From positions 101,773 to 165,772 of the forward strand of contig NZ_QOUX01000037.1 in NCBI RefSeq assembly GCF_004116265.1: a stretch of 64,000 nt of DNA. Reading direction: 5' to 3'. The first letter of the stretch is position 1. Each line of letters opens with the position of its first letter. A model generated the notes under the pieces. That model worked only from the letters and a program-made list of their open reading frames with translations, searched no databases and had not been told where the DNA came from. Position numbers and translations under genes: made by a program. Source of the stretch: Anaerobacillus alkaliphilus. Its GTDB lineage: Bacteria; Bacillota; Bacilli; Bacillales; Anaerobacillaceae. This document shows positions 27,337 to 36,381 of the stretch, in pieces.

Positions 27337-28686
27337 TTATTTTAGATGAGTAGTAACTGCTTGCCAGAATTGGTCTGTTTCTTGCCCCATTCTCCACATG
27401 GACACTCCGCCAAGGTTATACTTAGATACAAGCTTCATTTTTGCAGAAATACTTCTTTCATCTTCAAACCATACGACTCTCTCTGTGCCTTGATCATCTC
27501 GATAACTGAAAAATGGTGTTTGTGTCTTTTCATCAAAGTGAACAGTCGCTTTTGTTTGAGAAAGAATAGTTTCAATTTGTCGCATTGATAAGGCCCGAAT
27601 GCCTTGTCCTGTAGCAGAGTACCATTCATACCCGTAAGCTGGTAATCCAATAAGTAAGTTTTCAGAAGGTACTAATGCTGTCGCATACTTTAAAACATTT
27701 TCTACCCAATCAACACCCGATGTTGCGCCTGGAGCTGACCATGTACCTGAATTATCATAAGTCATTAATTGTAGCTTTGCATGCTGACCCAAGAAGGCAT
27801 AATCGAACGTACCACTCCAAGCCCATGTTGGATTATCGGCTGTTTTAGCTGTAACTGAAACAATTACATCATAACCCTTTGGTTTGAAAAACTCTGATAC
27901 TTCTTTAATAAATTGATTGAATAATTGCCGATCAGTAGCATACATGTTTTCAAAATCAATGTTTACACCATGAAAATCATTTTCTAAAACGACAGCATAG
28001 ATGTTAGTAATTGTTGTTTTACGCAACTCACTGCTAGATAAGATGGTATGAGTAAGTGCAGGTTGAAAGTGATTTTGGATCGTTGCGTATGTTCTTACAC
28101 TTTTTTCTTTTGCTAGTTTTAAAGCTTCTGGGGCTGCCATTGACTCAATATTTCCTTTATTATCTACTTGAAACGTAGTCACAGCTATTGAGTTTAAGTG
28201 TGTGTGATAAGACTCTAAAGAGCGATAGGAATTTAAATCAGTGCTCCAATACTTTGTGTAGTAACCTAAGATAAGAAAATCTGATTGAATAACAGGTTGC
28301 TCCGCAGGTTGTTCAGTTACTCCTGGGATAAGAAGGACTTGGCCAACGAAAATCATATCAGATGTTAGTTTATTTATGGTTTTGATTTCTTCAACTGTAG
28401 TTCCAAATGTCATTGATAGTTTCCAAAGGGTATCTCCAGATTGAACGATGTAGGTGAATAAGCTTTGTTTTGGCTCTTCCTCAATTGGGTCATTGTTTTC
28501 TGGGATTGGAGTAACTACTGGTTCTTCAACAGTAGGTTCAACAATAGGACTTACAATAGGCTCAACAGTTCGGTTGTGTTTACTGTTTTGACTGCTGTTT
28601 CCAGGCCCTTTAGCCTCTACTTCGATTGTTATTGGTAATAAGAAAAGCAAGGTAACGAGGAATGCTGTGAGTAATTTCTGTTTCAT
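27337..28686 (-). CDS. LysM-GH18 glycoside hydrolase (spore/cell-wall type)
   Basis: 449 residues. A signal peptide (about 1-25) is followed by a Pro/Glu/Val-rich linker, a single LysM domain at about 78-122 (YIVQSGDTLWKLSMTFG), and a GH18 domain at about 135-445. The catalytic motif is HGVNIDFENM, where Glu is the acid/base residue in the YaaH/YdhD/SleL group. Those relatives cleave cortex or cell-wall glycan. Domain order (LysM then GH18) fits, but spore cortex lytic enzymes often carry two LysM domains and this has one. AGGAGGAG precedes the ATG. Confidence 0.9.
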   Translation of the reverse strand: MKQKLLTAFLVTLLFLLPITIEVEAKGPGNSSQNSKHNRTVEPIVSPIVEPTVEEPVVTPIPENNDPIEEEPKQSLFTYIVQSGDTLWKLSMTFGTTVEEIKTINKLTSDMIFVGQVLLIPGVTEQPAEQPVIQSDFLILGYYTKYWSTDLNSYRSLESYHTHLNSIAVTTFQVDNKGNIESMAAPEALKLAKEKSVRTYATIQNHFQPALTHTILSSSELRKTTITNIYAVVLENDFHGVNIDFENMYATDRQLFNQFIKEVSEFFKPKGYDVIVSVTAKTADNPTWAWSGTFDYAFLGQHAKLQLMTYDNSGTWSAPGATSGVDWVENVLKYATALVPSENLLIGLPAYGYEWYSATGQGIRALSMRQIETILSQTKATVHFDEKTQTPFFSYRDDQGTERVVWFEDERSISAKMKLVSKYNLGGVSMWRMGQETDQFWQAVTTHLK

Positions 28687-29084
28687 TCTAATCTCCTCCT
28701 AAGTAGTTGTGTAAATCTAGCTTTGTAATACTAGAGTACCTTAGTTCGGGAAGTATTTTAATAGGACAAGGGTATGGTTATGAGAAAGTTAATTCATAAG
28801 TCATAGGACCTATGATAAAAATACGAAAACCGTATAGGTTTCTAGTACTTTTTATATCGTTTACTAAAATAATAGGTTTATCGTGTAGGTAAATAGTCAT
28901 CAATTATATTTGGTAATCGCTAAAGAAAACTAGTATATAAGAAAACATTCCTAGTTCATCTAGAAAGATAGGAGACTTAGGTGATTGCTGATCTTTATCT
29001 TACATGTGAAAATTACTATAATACCCTCTACTCCCCCATTACAAGATATTAAGTCAGAATTTTTAGGAAAGAAGGTTTATAGTC
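28687..29084. other. Gene-free intergenic region, 398 bp
   Basis: It must contain the divergent promoters for the GH18 hydrolase and the chemoreceptor. TATAAT at 29017-29022 is a candidate -10 for the chemoreceptor, with a weak -35. I see no sigma-D (motility) promoter consensus, no terminator and no structured RNA. Confidence 0.4.
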
Positions 29085-30773
29085 ATGAGCATAAGAAATA
29101 AACTGTTACTTGGATTTGGATTGGTCTTATTACTAACCACAGTTATGGCCCTGATAATGTTCTCGTCCTTAAAATCAGTATCGAATAATTTTCAAGCGTT
29201 TACTGAACGAGATATGCACTTACTAAATTTATCGAAACAAATTCGATATGAGGATCTAGCTGTTACAGATGCTTTAAAAGGAATTATGCTTGAGCCAACA
29301 AATAAGGTTGAACGGGAAAAATATGAAGCGCTTCTTCTACAATTAGAACAAACATTTGAAGAAGTACTCCCTTTACTCGTAACAGAACGTGGCAAAGAAA
29401 TATTTGCGGAATTAAGCGAATATAACGAACAACTAGCGGATCTTGAAACAGAAATGATAAAATTGGCTGGTGTAAATCGGGTACATATGACAAATATATA
29501 CCAAGGAGATTATGCGAAGGTTCGTGACGTTTTTAGCAGGAATTTAAGTGAATTTGAAGCAATTCAGAACCAACGCATCGCTAGTCTAGTTATACAAAAC
29601 AATGAATATATAGAGATGCGCTCGCTTATAAATATTGTTTTATTGTGTGTTAGTATTGTTATTGGAGTGTTAATTGCTTGGTTTATCTCAAGGGCTATTA
29701 CTAGGCCGTTATACAATGTCTCAAACAAGTTAAAAGAGCTATCAAACAGTGAGGGGGATTTAACTGTTCGTCTCGAGGTGAAAGGCAAGGATGAGGTTGG
29801 ACAGCTTTCCTTAGCATTTAATTCAATGATTGAAACAATTCAAGGATTAATTGCTCATGTTTCAGGAACGACCAAACAGGTAACTATCGCTTCAGAACAG
29901 TTGTCTGCTGGTGCTAGCGAATCAACAATAGCTGCCCAGGAGATAGCTACTGCTATTCAAGATGTTGCAGTAGGTACACAAACGCAATTACAAGGAGCTA
30001 CTGACGCGACTCGTGCTGTTGAAGAAATGGCGATAGGTATACAGCGTATTGCAGAGGCATCTACGGAAGTTGCTGAATCGTCAATAAGTACTACAGAAGA
30101 AGCTGAGTCAGGCAATGAGGTCATAAATACAGCAATTCGACAAATGCAAACAATCAATGCATCAGTTAATCAATCTGTTACAGCGATCGGTGAGCTTGGT
30201 GATCGATCAAAGGAAATAAGCCAGATTATTGAGGTAATCACGAGCATTGCTTCACAAACTAATTTACTAGCCCTTAACGCAGCGATAGAAGCAGCCAGAG
30301 CTGGAGACCATGGAAAGGGATTTGCGGTTGTAGCTGATGAAGTAAGAAAGTTGGCTGAACAATCAGCTGGATCAGCCAATCAAATCTCAAAGTTAGTGGA
30401 AGAAATTCAGTCAGATACGTCAATGTCTATCAGCTCTATGGACAAAGTAAATGATGAAGTACAAACTGGATTAATGTTAGTAAATCAGGCAGGAGAAGTA
30501 TTTGGCCGAATTTTAGCAGCGGTTCAAAAGGTTACCGAGCAAATTCAAGAAATTTCTGCTACGTCAGAAGAGATGTCTGCAAGTTCTCAGCAAGTTGCTG
30601 CATCTATTCAGCAAACTAGCTTAATTGCTGAGGAAGCTTCTATGAACTCTCAAAATGTCGCATCATCATCAGAAGAACAGCTTGCCCTCATGGAGGAAAT
30701 TTCTTCTTCAGCTCAAACGCTAAATGGGATGGCAACTGAATTACAACAATTAGTTTCGAAATTTAAAGTATAA
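29085..30773 (+). CDS. Methyl-accepting chemotaxis protein
   Basis: 562 residues: TM1 at about 6-27, an extracytoplasmic four-helix-type ligand domain to about 180, TM2 at about 181-203, HAMP at 204-256 (with [18 protein letters not shown] sequence, [11 protein letters not shown]), and a cytoplasmic signalling domain whose hairpin tip ([20 protein letters not shown], then [15 protein letters not shown]) binds CheA and CheW. Length is normal for the family. The ligand cannot be read from the sequence. It stands alone in front of an orphan kinase gene with its own downstream hairpin. Confidence 0.95.
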   Translation: MSIRNKLLLGFGLVLLLTTVMALIMFSSLKSVSNNFQAFTERDMHLLNLSKQIRYEDLAVTDALKGIMLEPTNKVEREKYEALLLQLEQTFEEVLPLLVTERGKEIFAELSEYNEQLADLETEMIKLAGVNRVHMTNIYQGDYAKVRDVFSRNLSEFEAIQNQRIASLVIQNNEYIEMRSLINIVLLCVSIVIGVLIAWFISRAITRPLYNVSNKLKELSNSEGDLTVRLEVKGKDEVGQLSLAFNSMIETIQGLIAHVSGTTKQVTIASEQLSAGASESTIAAQEIATAIQDVAVGTQTQLQGATDATRAVEEMAIGIQRIAEASTEVAESSISTTEEAESGNEVINTAIRQMQTINASVNQSVTAIGELGDRSKEISQIIEVITSIASQTNLLALNAAIEAARAGDHGKGFAVVADEVRKLAEQSAGSANQISKLVEEIQSDTSMSISSMDKVNDEVQTGLMLVNQAGEVFGRILAAVQKVTEQIQEISATSEEMSASSQQVAASIQQTSLIAEEASMNSQNVASSSEEQLALMEEISSSAQTLNGMATELQQLVSKFKV

Positions 30774-30778
30774 CAAGT

Positions 30779-30812
30779 AGCCACTACCGACCTAGGTAGT
30801 GGCATTTAAATT
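30779..30812 (+). terminator. Probable terminator of the chemoreceptor gene
   Basis: Stem AGCCACTACC / GGTAGTGGC with a short loop. The following ATTTAAATTTT is only moderately T-rich. Confidence 0.6.
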
Positions 30813-30934
30813 TTCTGGGTGTTGCAAAGACAATATAAATACATGTCATAAATAATTACCAACATATAAAGATGTTCAAATATGTTAAAATAAAAGTTGC
30901 AACATCTTACCTTAATGAAAAAGGAGCCATTGTT

Positions 30935-32191
30935 TTGAAAAAAAGCAAGCTTTTATTTGGATATATATTTGTTGGTGTCATCTGGATGTTTGTCACTGAT
31001 TATATTGCTGGATTATATACTCCTGTAGAATACATGATAATTGTTCAACAAGTTAAAGGGATTATTTACGTCTTACTTACTACACTGTTAATGTATTTTG
31101 TACTGACTAAAATCGAAACATTAAACACCTCAAAAGAACAAGAAGAGAAATTGACAACCTTGATTAATTCCATGGTAGATTTCGTTAATTTTAAAGATGG
31201 AGAGGGCCGTTGGATTGAAGCGAACGATTTTGGCCTTAAATTATTTCAATTAGAGGATGTTGATTACCGTGGAAAGAAGGATGCCGAACTTGCCAATTAT
31301 ACGGACTTTTATCGAGAAGCTTTGCTCTATTGTGGGAGATCAGATGAAGAGACGTGGAAAAACGGTAAAATTACTCGGTACGAAGAAGTAATTCCAATTC
31401 CAGATGGCTCTCAAAAATACTTTGATACCGTTAAGGTGCCACTGTTTAATGAGGACGGCTCTCGCAAAGGCTTAGTAGTTATTGGACGAGATATTACAGA
31501 TAAAAAGATTGCTGAAGAGCAGTTGATGAAGAGCGAGAAGTTATCAGTTGTTGGTGAACTAGCAGCTAGTGTCGGCCATGAAATTCGTAATCCGTTAACG
31601 TCTATTAAAGGGTTTGTAAAATTACTTGAGGAAAAAGATCAAGAAAATAAATTATATTATGAAATTATGACAAACGAATTAAATCGAATAGATCATATTG
31701 CAGGAGAGTTGCTCCTTTTAGCTAAGCCACAAAAAATTAAATTTGCTACAAATAATTTAAAGAAGATCGTTACTGATATTGTTTCATTATTGGAAACACA
31801 AGCAAATATGAACAACGTTCTTATCCACTTTTCTCCTCAAAGTGAAGTATTTATTGAGTGCGAGGAAAACTTATTAAAACAACTATTCGTAAACATCATC
31901 AAAAATGCCATTGAGGCTTCAGATGAAAAAGGAAATGTTTGGGTTGACATTAGTGAAGATGGTTCAGAAAATGTGACTGTTAGCGTTAAAGACGAGGGGA
32001 CTGGTATTTCTAAAGAATTCTTAAAGAGAATTGGAGAGCCTTTTTATTCTTCAAAAGAAAAAGGAACTGGTTTAGGATTAACGGTAAGTCACAAAATTGT
32101 TGAGCAACATGGTGGGAAGATCTTGTATCATAGTGAAGAAGGAGTCGGGACAACTGTAGAAATACAGTTACCTAAAGTTCGTAATCATTAG
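30935..32191 (+). CDS. Membrane-bound PAS sensor histidine kinase (sporulation-kinase type)
   Basis: 418 residues. Two N-terminal TM segments (about 7-27 and 40-60) with almost no loop between them are followed by a PAS domain at about 75-190 (INSMVDFVNFKDGEGRWIEA, DPhe-type core), the dimerisation domain with His near 214 (ELAASVGHEIRNPLTSIKGF), and the ATPase domain (NIIKNAIEASD, GTGLGLTVSHKIVEQHGG). No partner regulator is linked, so Spo0F is a plausible target. I chose TTG at 30935 because AAAAAGGAG lies 9 bp upstream; the longer frame from 30872 adds 21 residues without a site. Confidence 0.9.
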   Translation: MKKSKLLFGYIFVGVIWMFVTDYIAGLYTPVEYMIIVQQVKGIIYVLLTTLLMYFVLTKIETLNTSKEQEEKLTTLINSMVDFVNFKDGEGRWIEANDFGLKLFQLEDVDYRGKKDAELANYTDFYREALLYCGRSDEETWKNGKITRYEEVIPIPDGSQKYFDTVKVPLFNEDGSRKGLVVIGRDITDKKIAEEQLMKSEKLSVVGELAASVGHEIRNPLTSIKGFVKLLEEKDQENKLYYEIMTNELNRIDHIAGELLLLAKPQKIKFATNNLKKIVTDIVSLLETQANMNNVLIHFSPQSEVFIECEENLLKQLFVNIIKNAIEASDEKGNVWVDISEDGSENVTVSVKDEGTGISKEFLKRIGEPFYSSKEKGTGLGLTVSHKIVEQHGGKILYHSEEGVGTTVEIQLPKVRNH

Positions 32192-32195
32192 TAGC

Positions 32196-32230
32196 AAAAA
32201 GAGACTATTTTTTAGAAATAGTCTCTTTTT
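32196..32230. terminator. Bidirectional terminator
   Basis: Perfect 15-bp stem (AAAAAGAGACTATTT / AAATAGTCTCTTTTT) with a TTTAG loop between convergent genes. Confidence 0.92.
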
Positions 32231-32235
32231 ACTAC

Positions 32236-32403
32236 TTATTTAATTTCATCAGGCTTTTGTCCAATTGCAAAATCTGGATCATCTTCAAGATTTCTATTAT
32301 TCTCATTAGTAATCTTGCCACTGCGTACCTCAACCTCAGAGCTTACATCATCATTTCCAAGGGCGGCAACATCACTGTTTTGAATTCGATTTTTCTTCGC
32401 CAC
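32236..32403 (-). CDS. Small acidic hypothetical protein, 55 residues
   Basis: I do not recognise a family. It is hydrophilic and acidic toward its C-terminus (LEDDPDFAIGQKPDEIK) with a basic start (VAKKNRIQ). I use the GTG at 32403 because GGAGGTGAG lies directly upstream; an in-frame start at 32421 would place that site inside the gene. A strong ribosome binding site and a perfect terminator right after it support expression. Size and composition recall minor spore proteins, but that is only a guess. Confidence 0.6.
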   Translation of the reverse strand: MAKKNRIQNSDVAALGNDDVSSEVEVRSGKITNENNRNLEDDPDFAIGQKPDEIK

Positions 32404-32477
32404 AACCTCACCTCCAGACAATGTTAATTTATCCCTTGGTAATGAATATTATCCTGAGGAGATTGGAGAAAATAACC

Positions 32478-34130
32478 CTATGACTTCAATAAATTTTTGA
32501 TAACTTCATTTGTTAAATTTGGTACGACTTCAAAAGAATAGGAAAGCTCAACGCGTTCGTATTGTTTATGGGCATCAAAGCCGTAAGGACCAATATTAAT
32601 AACCGGGACATTAATATCTCGAATATCTTGATAGTTAACAAATAGCTTGGAACCCCAGCACGGAGTGTTACTTGAAACTGCGTTAATTCCTTCTTCATCA
32701 TCACTTAATGCAACAAAGCTCATATCTGAGATAAATGGGAAGAAGTTTCTCGTCACAATTGGATGCTCATAGCTCGGCTGAATTTTACTTACAGCAAAGT
32801 CTAAAGAGGCAATTAAATTTCTTTCTAACTCGTCTTTACCTGTTACCTCAATTCGTGGTGAATATAAAGAGGAATAAAAGACAATAATTGCAGGGCTTTT
32901 ATCAGCCATCCATTTCCACGCTTCTTCTACTACCTTTGCGGAAAACATTCTAGTATCCAGGCTAGTATCTAAAAGTAATTCTTGTTTAAATTTTGCCATG
33001 TGCGCAACATAAGCATCACCATGTTTGGCTAGTAACATCTGATCCATTTCCTCATAGGTCATGACACGAGAACGCCAAGCAACTTCTAAATACGGCTGAT
33101 TACTTATTTCACTAAACTGTTTGTAGCGCGCCTTAAATGCTTCTAGGGCATTGGAAAACGCAAGTTCTGCTTGCCCCTTTAATTTCTCTAATACTTCTTT
33201 TGGTGACCAAGAATGAATAAAGAAGTTAAAATACACGTAAGCTGAAAGAGCTGTTTGTACAGTATATGAAGGCTTTAAATCCATTTGCTTTAGCGAGACA
33301 GGCGGAACCGTTGTTTCCCCGAAGGCTTCATTACATAATTCAGGATTATAATTAATTTGTTTAGTCAGCTCTGCTGCAATAAAGTTTGGATCTAATCCTT
33401 CAAAACAAGAACCTACGTGTGTTTCAGATCCAGTAATAAAAAAGGAAGGAAGGAGTTTTCCTACAGTCCCCTTATAAATATAACGATTAGGATCGCCTTC
33501 ATAACGTGGTGACACGAAATCAGCGTTAATCGCACCAACATACTCAAACTTATGGACATCTTTTAACTGTTTTAACAAAGGAAGTGAGGAGAGTATGCCG
33601 TGTGAACTATCTTCTTCGTCACATTCAACTACAACTACTAGGTTCCCTTCTAGTTCCTCTGGGTGTTCTGCATAATACTTTAATAGATATAAATGACTCG
33701 CTACCCCACTTTTCATATCTAGTACTCCACGTCCAAACATATATTGTTCAGATTGTAAGTGTTGTGCTACTACATTTGGTAGTTGTTCTTCTTTTAGTGC
33801 TTCTCTAAGCTCTTCCGGGAAACAGGCTTTCTCCTTCAGATGATTAAAATCGTCAATTCCAACGGTATCTAAGTGTCCCATTAAGATTACTGTTTTGTTA
33901 CTTTGATTTTTTGTCCCTTTCACGAATGCTACTACGTTATACCGTTCACGATCGTCATTTAATGTTTGTTGTCTTATACAGTAATCAGGATTCGTGCGAA
34001 AATAAGGGTACGATGCAATTAGCGTGTGAATAGCTTGACTAATTTCTTTTTCCCCTTCTGTATTTACGATACTCTCAATGTTTACATGTTGGTTCGTTAA
34101 GAAATAAATCTCTTCACGGCAATTTAACAT
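32478..34130 (-). CDS. rocB: M20 family peptidase, RocB-like
   Basis: 550 residues, close in length to Bacillus RocB, an M20/M25/M40-type protein of the arginine/ornithine utilisation regulon whose exact reaction is not established. Metal-site landmarks of the M20 family are visible: GHLDTVG near residue 85, GRGVLDMKSGVASH near 135, and the Glu-rich VVVECDEEDSS near 170. ATG at 34130 with a weak upstream AGGAG-like site. No other arginine genes are adjacent. The family assignment is firm; the RocB name is by overall resemblance. Confidence 0.85.
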   Translation of the reverse strand: MLNCREEIYFLTNQHVNIESIVNTEGEKEISQAIHTLIASYPYFRTNPDYCIRQQTLNDDRERYNVVAFVKGTKNQSNKTVILMGHLDTVGIDDFNHLKEKACFPEELREALKEEQLPNVVAQHLQSEQYMFGRGVLDMKSGVASHLYLLKYYAEHPEELEGNLVVVVECDEEDSSHGILSSLPLLKQLKDVHKFEYVGAINADFVSPRYEGDPNRYIYKGTVGKLLPSFFITGSETHVGSCFEGLDPNFIAAELTKQINYNPELCNEAFGETTVPPVSLKQMDLKPSYTVQTALSAYVYFNFFIHSWSPKEVLEKLKGQAELAFSNALEAFKARYKQFSEISNQPYLEVAWRSRVMTYEEMDQMLLAKHGDAYVAHMAKFKQELLLDTSLDTRMFSAKVVEEAWKWMADKSPAIIVFYSSLYSPRIEVTGKDELERNLIASLDFAVSKIQPSYEHPIVTRNFFPFISDMSFVALSDDEEGINAVSSNTPCWGSKLFVNYQDIRDINVPVINIGPYGFDAHKQYERVELSYSFEVVPNLTNEVIKNLLKS

Positions 34131-34319
34131 GTTATAAAACTCCTTTATAAGAAGATAAGAAACTTGAAGATTAGATTTGACTTGCTCTTACTATTATAAA
34201 CGATCACAAATTAATTTTCTTCTATTAAACTAGTAGCAAGGCTCTTAATATCCATGGTTATTTATCTCATATATAGAACAGAGTTGATCGAAGACCGATA
34301 AAATTGCAACCGCTGATAT

Positions 34320-34500
34320 TCGCAGTCACACGTTCCGCTATTTCTCCCAAAAAGGCATATTTCCCAATTTGGAGGACACAGGATCCGCTATTACCGAGAA
34401 ACACGAAAAGCAAGAGTTTTCACTAGAATAAGAGATCCTATGTCCTTTAAAGTTCAAAATAGGCAAAAAATACGAAATTAGCGGAATATATGTCCTCCAA
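34320..34500. repeat. Modular intergenic repeat element
   Basis: In the 419-bp gap between rocB and the amidohydrolase gene, one motif occurs about four times in alternating orientation. TTTGGAGGACA...TCCGCTATT at 34366-34390 is mirrored by AATTAGCGGA...TGTCCTCCAAA at 34474-34499 (11 and 7 matching positions around a variable centre). A diverged forward copy (CACACGTTCCGCTATTTCTC) lies near 34325-34344, and a diverged reverse copy (AGATCCTATGTCCTTT) at 34431-34446. The overall fold would be a long interrupted hairpin. No reading frame. It looks like a dispersed bacterial intergenic repeat. The rest of the gap (34131-34319) shows nothing. Confidence 0.7.
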
Positions 34501-34506
34501 AATAAA

Positions 34507-34551
34507 AACTAAACAATGGAAGAGGTGTCCGCTCTCTTCCATTGTTTAGTT
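34507..34551 (-). terminator. Terminator of the amidohydrolase gene
   Basis: Perfect 18-bp stem (AACTAAACAATGGAAGAG and its complement at 34534-34551) with a 9-nt loop. It overlaps the stop codon, and on the minus strand a T-rich tract follows. Confidence 0.88.
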
Positions 34552-35686
34552 AAACTGAAAAAACAACATTTCCATCAATAACTGTTTGCTCTACAATTGC
34601 CGTTACATCGAAAGGATGAGCACTCCAAATGACAAAGTCAGCATCTTTGCCTTTTTCGAGAGATCCTAGGCGATCTTCTACTCCGATGTGCTTTGCCGCA
34701 TTGATAGTTACGGATTTCCAAGCTGTTTCCTCTCTTAAACCGTGTTTGACCGCTTGAGCTACCGAGGTAACTAAATATTCAATTCCAACTACTGGGTGGT
34801 CCGTTGTGATTGAAAACGGTACGTCTGCTTCCTCTAGGGCAAGTAACGTATGCCAACCCTTATCGGCATTTTCAACCTTAGATCTTGATGACATTGTTGG
34901 TCCAACAGCAACCATGACATTATGTTTCTTAATATACTCTGCAATGTGATGCCCCTCAGTACAATGTTCGATGGTTACGTCAATATTAAATTCTTTTGCT
35001 AGTCGGAGCACAGTGATAATGTCGTCAGCTCGATGGGCATGAGCTCTGAGTGGTATTTCCTTCTTAAGTACTTTAGTTAAATTTTCAAGACCTAAATCAC
35101 GAGGTACATCTTCTCCCAGTTCAATTTTGTTTAAGTAGTTTTGAGCTTTGATAAATTCTTGGCGGAATACAGCCGCTACACCCATTCTCGTTTTAGCAAC
35201 TTTATCGCCGTGAACTCGTTTAGGGTTTTCCCCAAATGCAGCCTTCATTCCAGAAGGACTTTTTACGATCATTTCATCGACGATTTTTCCGGTTGTTTTC
35301 ACTGCAACAATTTCTCCACCAATGACGTTTGCACTTCCTGGAAGTATTTGCACAGTAGTAATGCCTGAACGTCGTGCCACTTCAAAACCTTTTTCCATTG
35401 GATTAATACCATCTAAGGCACGTACAAAGGGTGTCGATGCAGAGGTAATCTCATTGAAGTCAGCACCTGCTGGGCCGACGCCCTCTTCGTGAACACCTAA
35501 ATGTGTATGTACATCTATAATTCCAGGGGTAATGGTTTTGCCGATTAGACTAATTACTTCTGCTCCCTCTGGAATTGCTATATTTTTATTAATATCAAAA
35601 ATCTGTTTGTCTTTCACCAGTAATACTCCATCATCAATGACTTCTCCAGTACCGACGATAATCTTCGCACCAATGTAAGCTCTCAT
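34550..35686 (-). CDS. Amidohydrolase family protein (metal-dependent)
   Basis: 378 residues of the imidazolonepropionase/dihydroorotase-like amidohydrolase superfamily. The N-terminal beta-sandwich (IDDGVLLVKDKQIFDI) leads into the metal-binding GIIDVHTHLGVHE (HxH near residues 60-62). Later conserved histidines are in RAHAHRADD and EHCTEGHHI, and the catalytic-type Asp is in SITTDHPV near residue 290. The C-terminus (GSLEKGKDADFVIWS) is typical. Many such proteins hydrolyse cyclic amides, but the substrate is unknown. AGGAGG precedes the ATG. Confidence 0.88.
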   Translation of the reverse strand: MRAYIGAKIIVGTGEVIDDGVLLVKDKQIFDINKNIAIPEGAEVISLIGKTITPGIIDVHTHLGVHEEGVGPAGADFNEITSASTPFVRALDGINPMEKGFEVARRSGITTVQILPGSANVIGGEIVAVKTTGKIVDEMIVKSPSGMKAAFGENPKRVHGDKVAKTRMGVAAVFRQEFIKAQNYLNKIELGEDVPRDLGLENLTKVLKKEIPLRAHAHRADDIITVLRLAKEFNIDVTIEHCTEGHHIAEYIKKHNVMVAVGPTMSSRSKVENADKGWHTLLALEEADVPFSITTDHPVVGIEYLVTSVAQAVKHGLREETAWKSVTINAAKHIGVEDRLGSLEKGKDADFVIWSAHPFDVTAIVEQTVIDGNVVFSV

Positions 35687-35970
35687 TGTTTAACCTCCTT
35701 CAATGCATTTAATTCGAATCCCTAAATAAATCATAAAACAGAATTTAGCAATTGTAAAATTGTTAGTTAGTAGTAATTAACAATTCGTAGTTATTCATTG
35801 AAACAGTAAGTGATAAAAAGTAAAATAGATATATGTGAGTGCTAATAGTACTATATTACTAGAAAAATAGTACTTAACGAGTTGTTTTATTTGGGTTATG
35901 GTAGAAACAAACCATTAGTACCATTCAATCTAGAGTAAATACATACAACATAGTTATGGGGGTAAATAGT

Positions 35971-36333
35971 TTGGCAAGAATTATGATTGTAGATGATGCC
36001 GCATTTATGAGAATGACATTAAAAAATATTATTTCTCAAGCTGGTCATGAAGTTGTTGGTGAAGCTGCAAACGGTTTAGAGGCTGTTGAAACATACAAAT
36101 TAACCCAACCAGAGCTTGTGACGATGGATATCACAATGCCTGAAATGGATGGGATTCAAGCATTAAAGGAAATAAAAAAAATTGATCCAAAAGCAAAGAT
36201 CTTAATGTGCTCAGCGATGGGACAGCAGGGAATGGTTATCGAAGCAATACAATCAGGAGCGGCTGATTTTATCGTGAAACCATTTAATGCGGAACGAATT
36301 AATGAATCAATTGGGAAGGTTCTATCTAGATAA
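35971..36333 (+). CDS. cheY: Chemotaxis response regulator CheY
   Basis: 120-residue stand-alone receiver domain. It has the acidic pair and following motif of Bacillus CheY (IMIVDDAAFMRM), the phospho-acceptor Asp in LVTMDITMPEMDG, the switch Ser/Thr region ILMCSAMGQQGMV, and Lys in DFIVKPF. These match Gram-positive CheY rather than Spo0F. The TTG at 35971 follows GGGGGT by about 7 bp. In this lineage CheY-P binds the flagellar switch. It is separate from a flagellar operon here but is followed 48 bp later by an HD-GYP-like gene, a probable two-gene unit. Confidence 0.92.
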   Translation: MARIMIVDDAAFMRMTLKNIISQAGHEVVGEAANGLEAVETYKLTQPELVTMDITMPEMDGIQALKEIKKIDPKAKILMCSAMGQQGMVIEAIQSGAADFIVKPFNAERINESIGKVLSR

Positions 36334-36381
36334 CAGTCAAACTTCCTACAAAAATGATTAAGATTTAAGGGGTAATACAGA

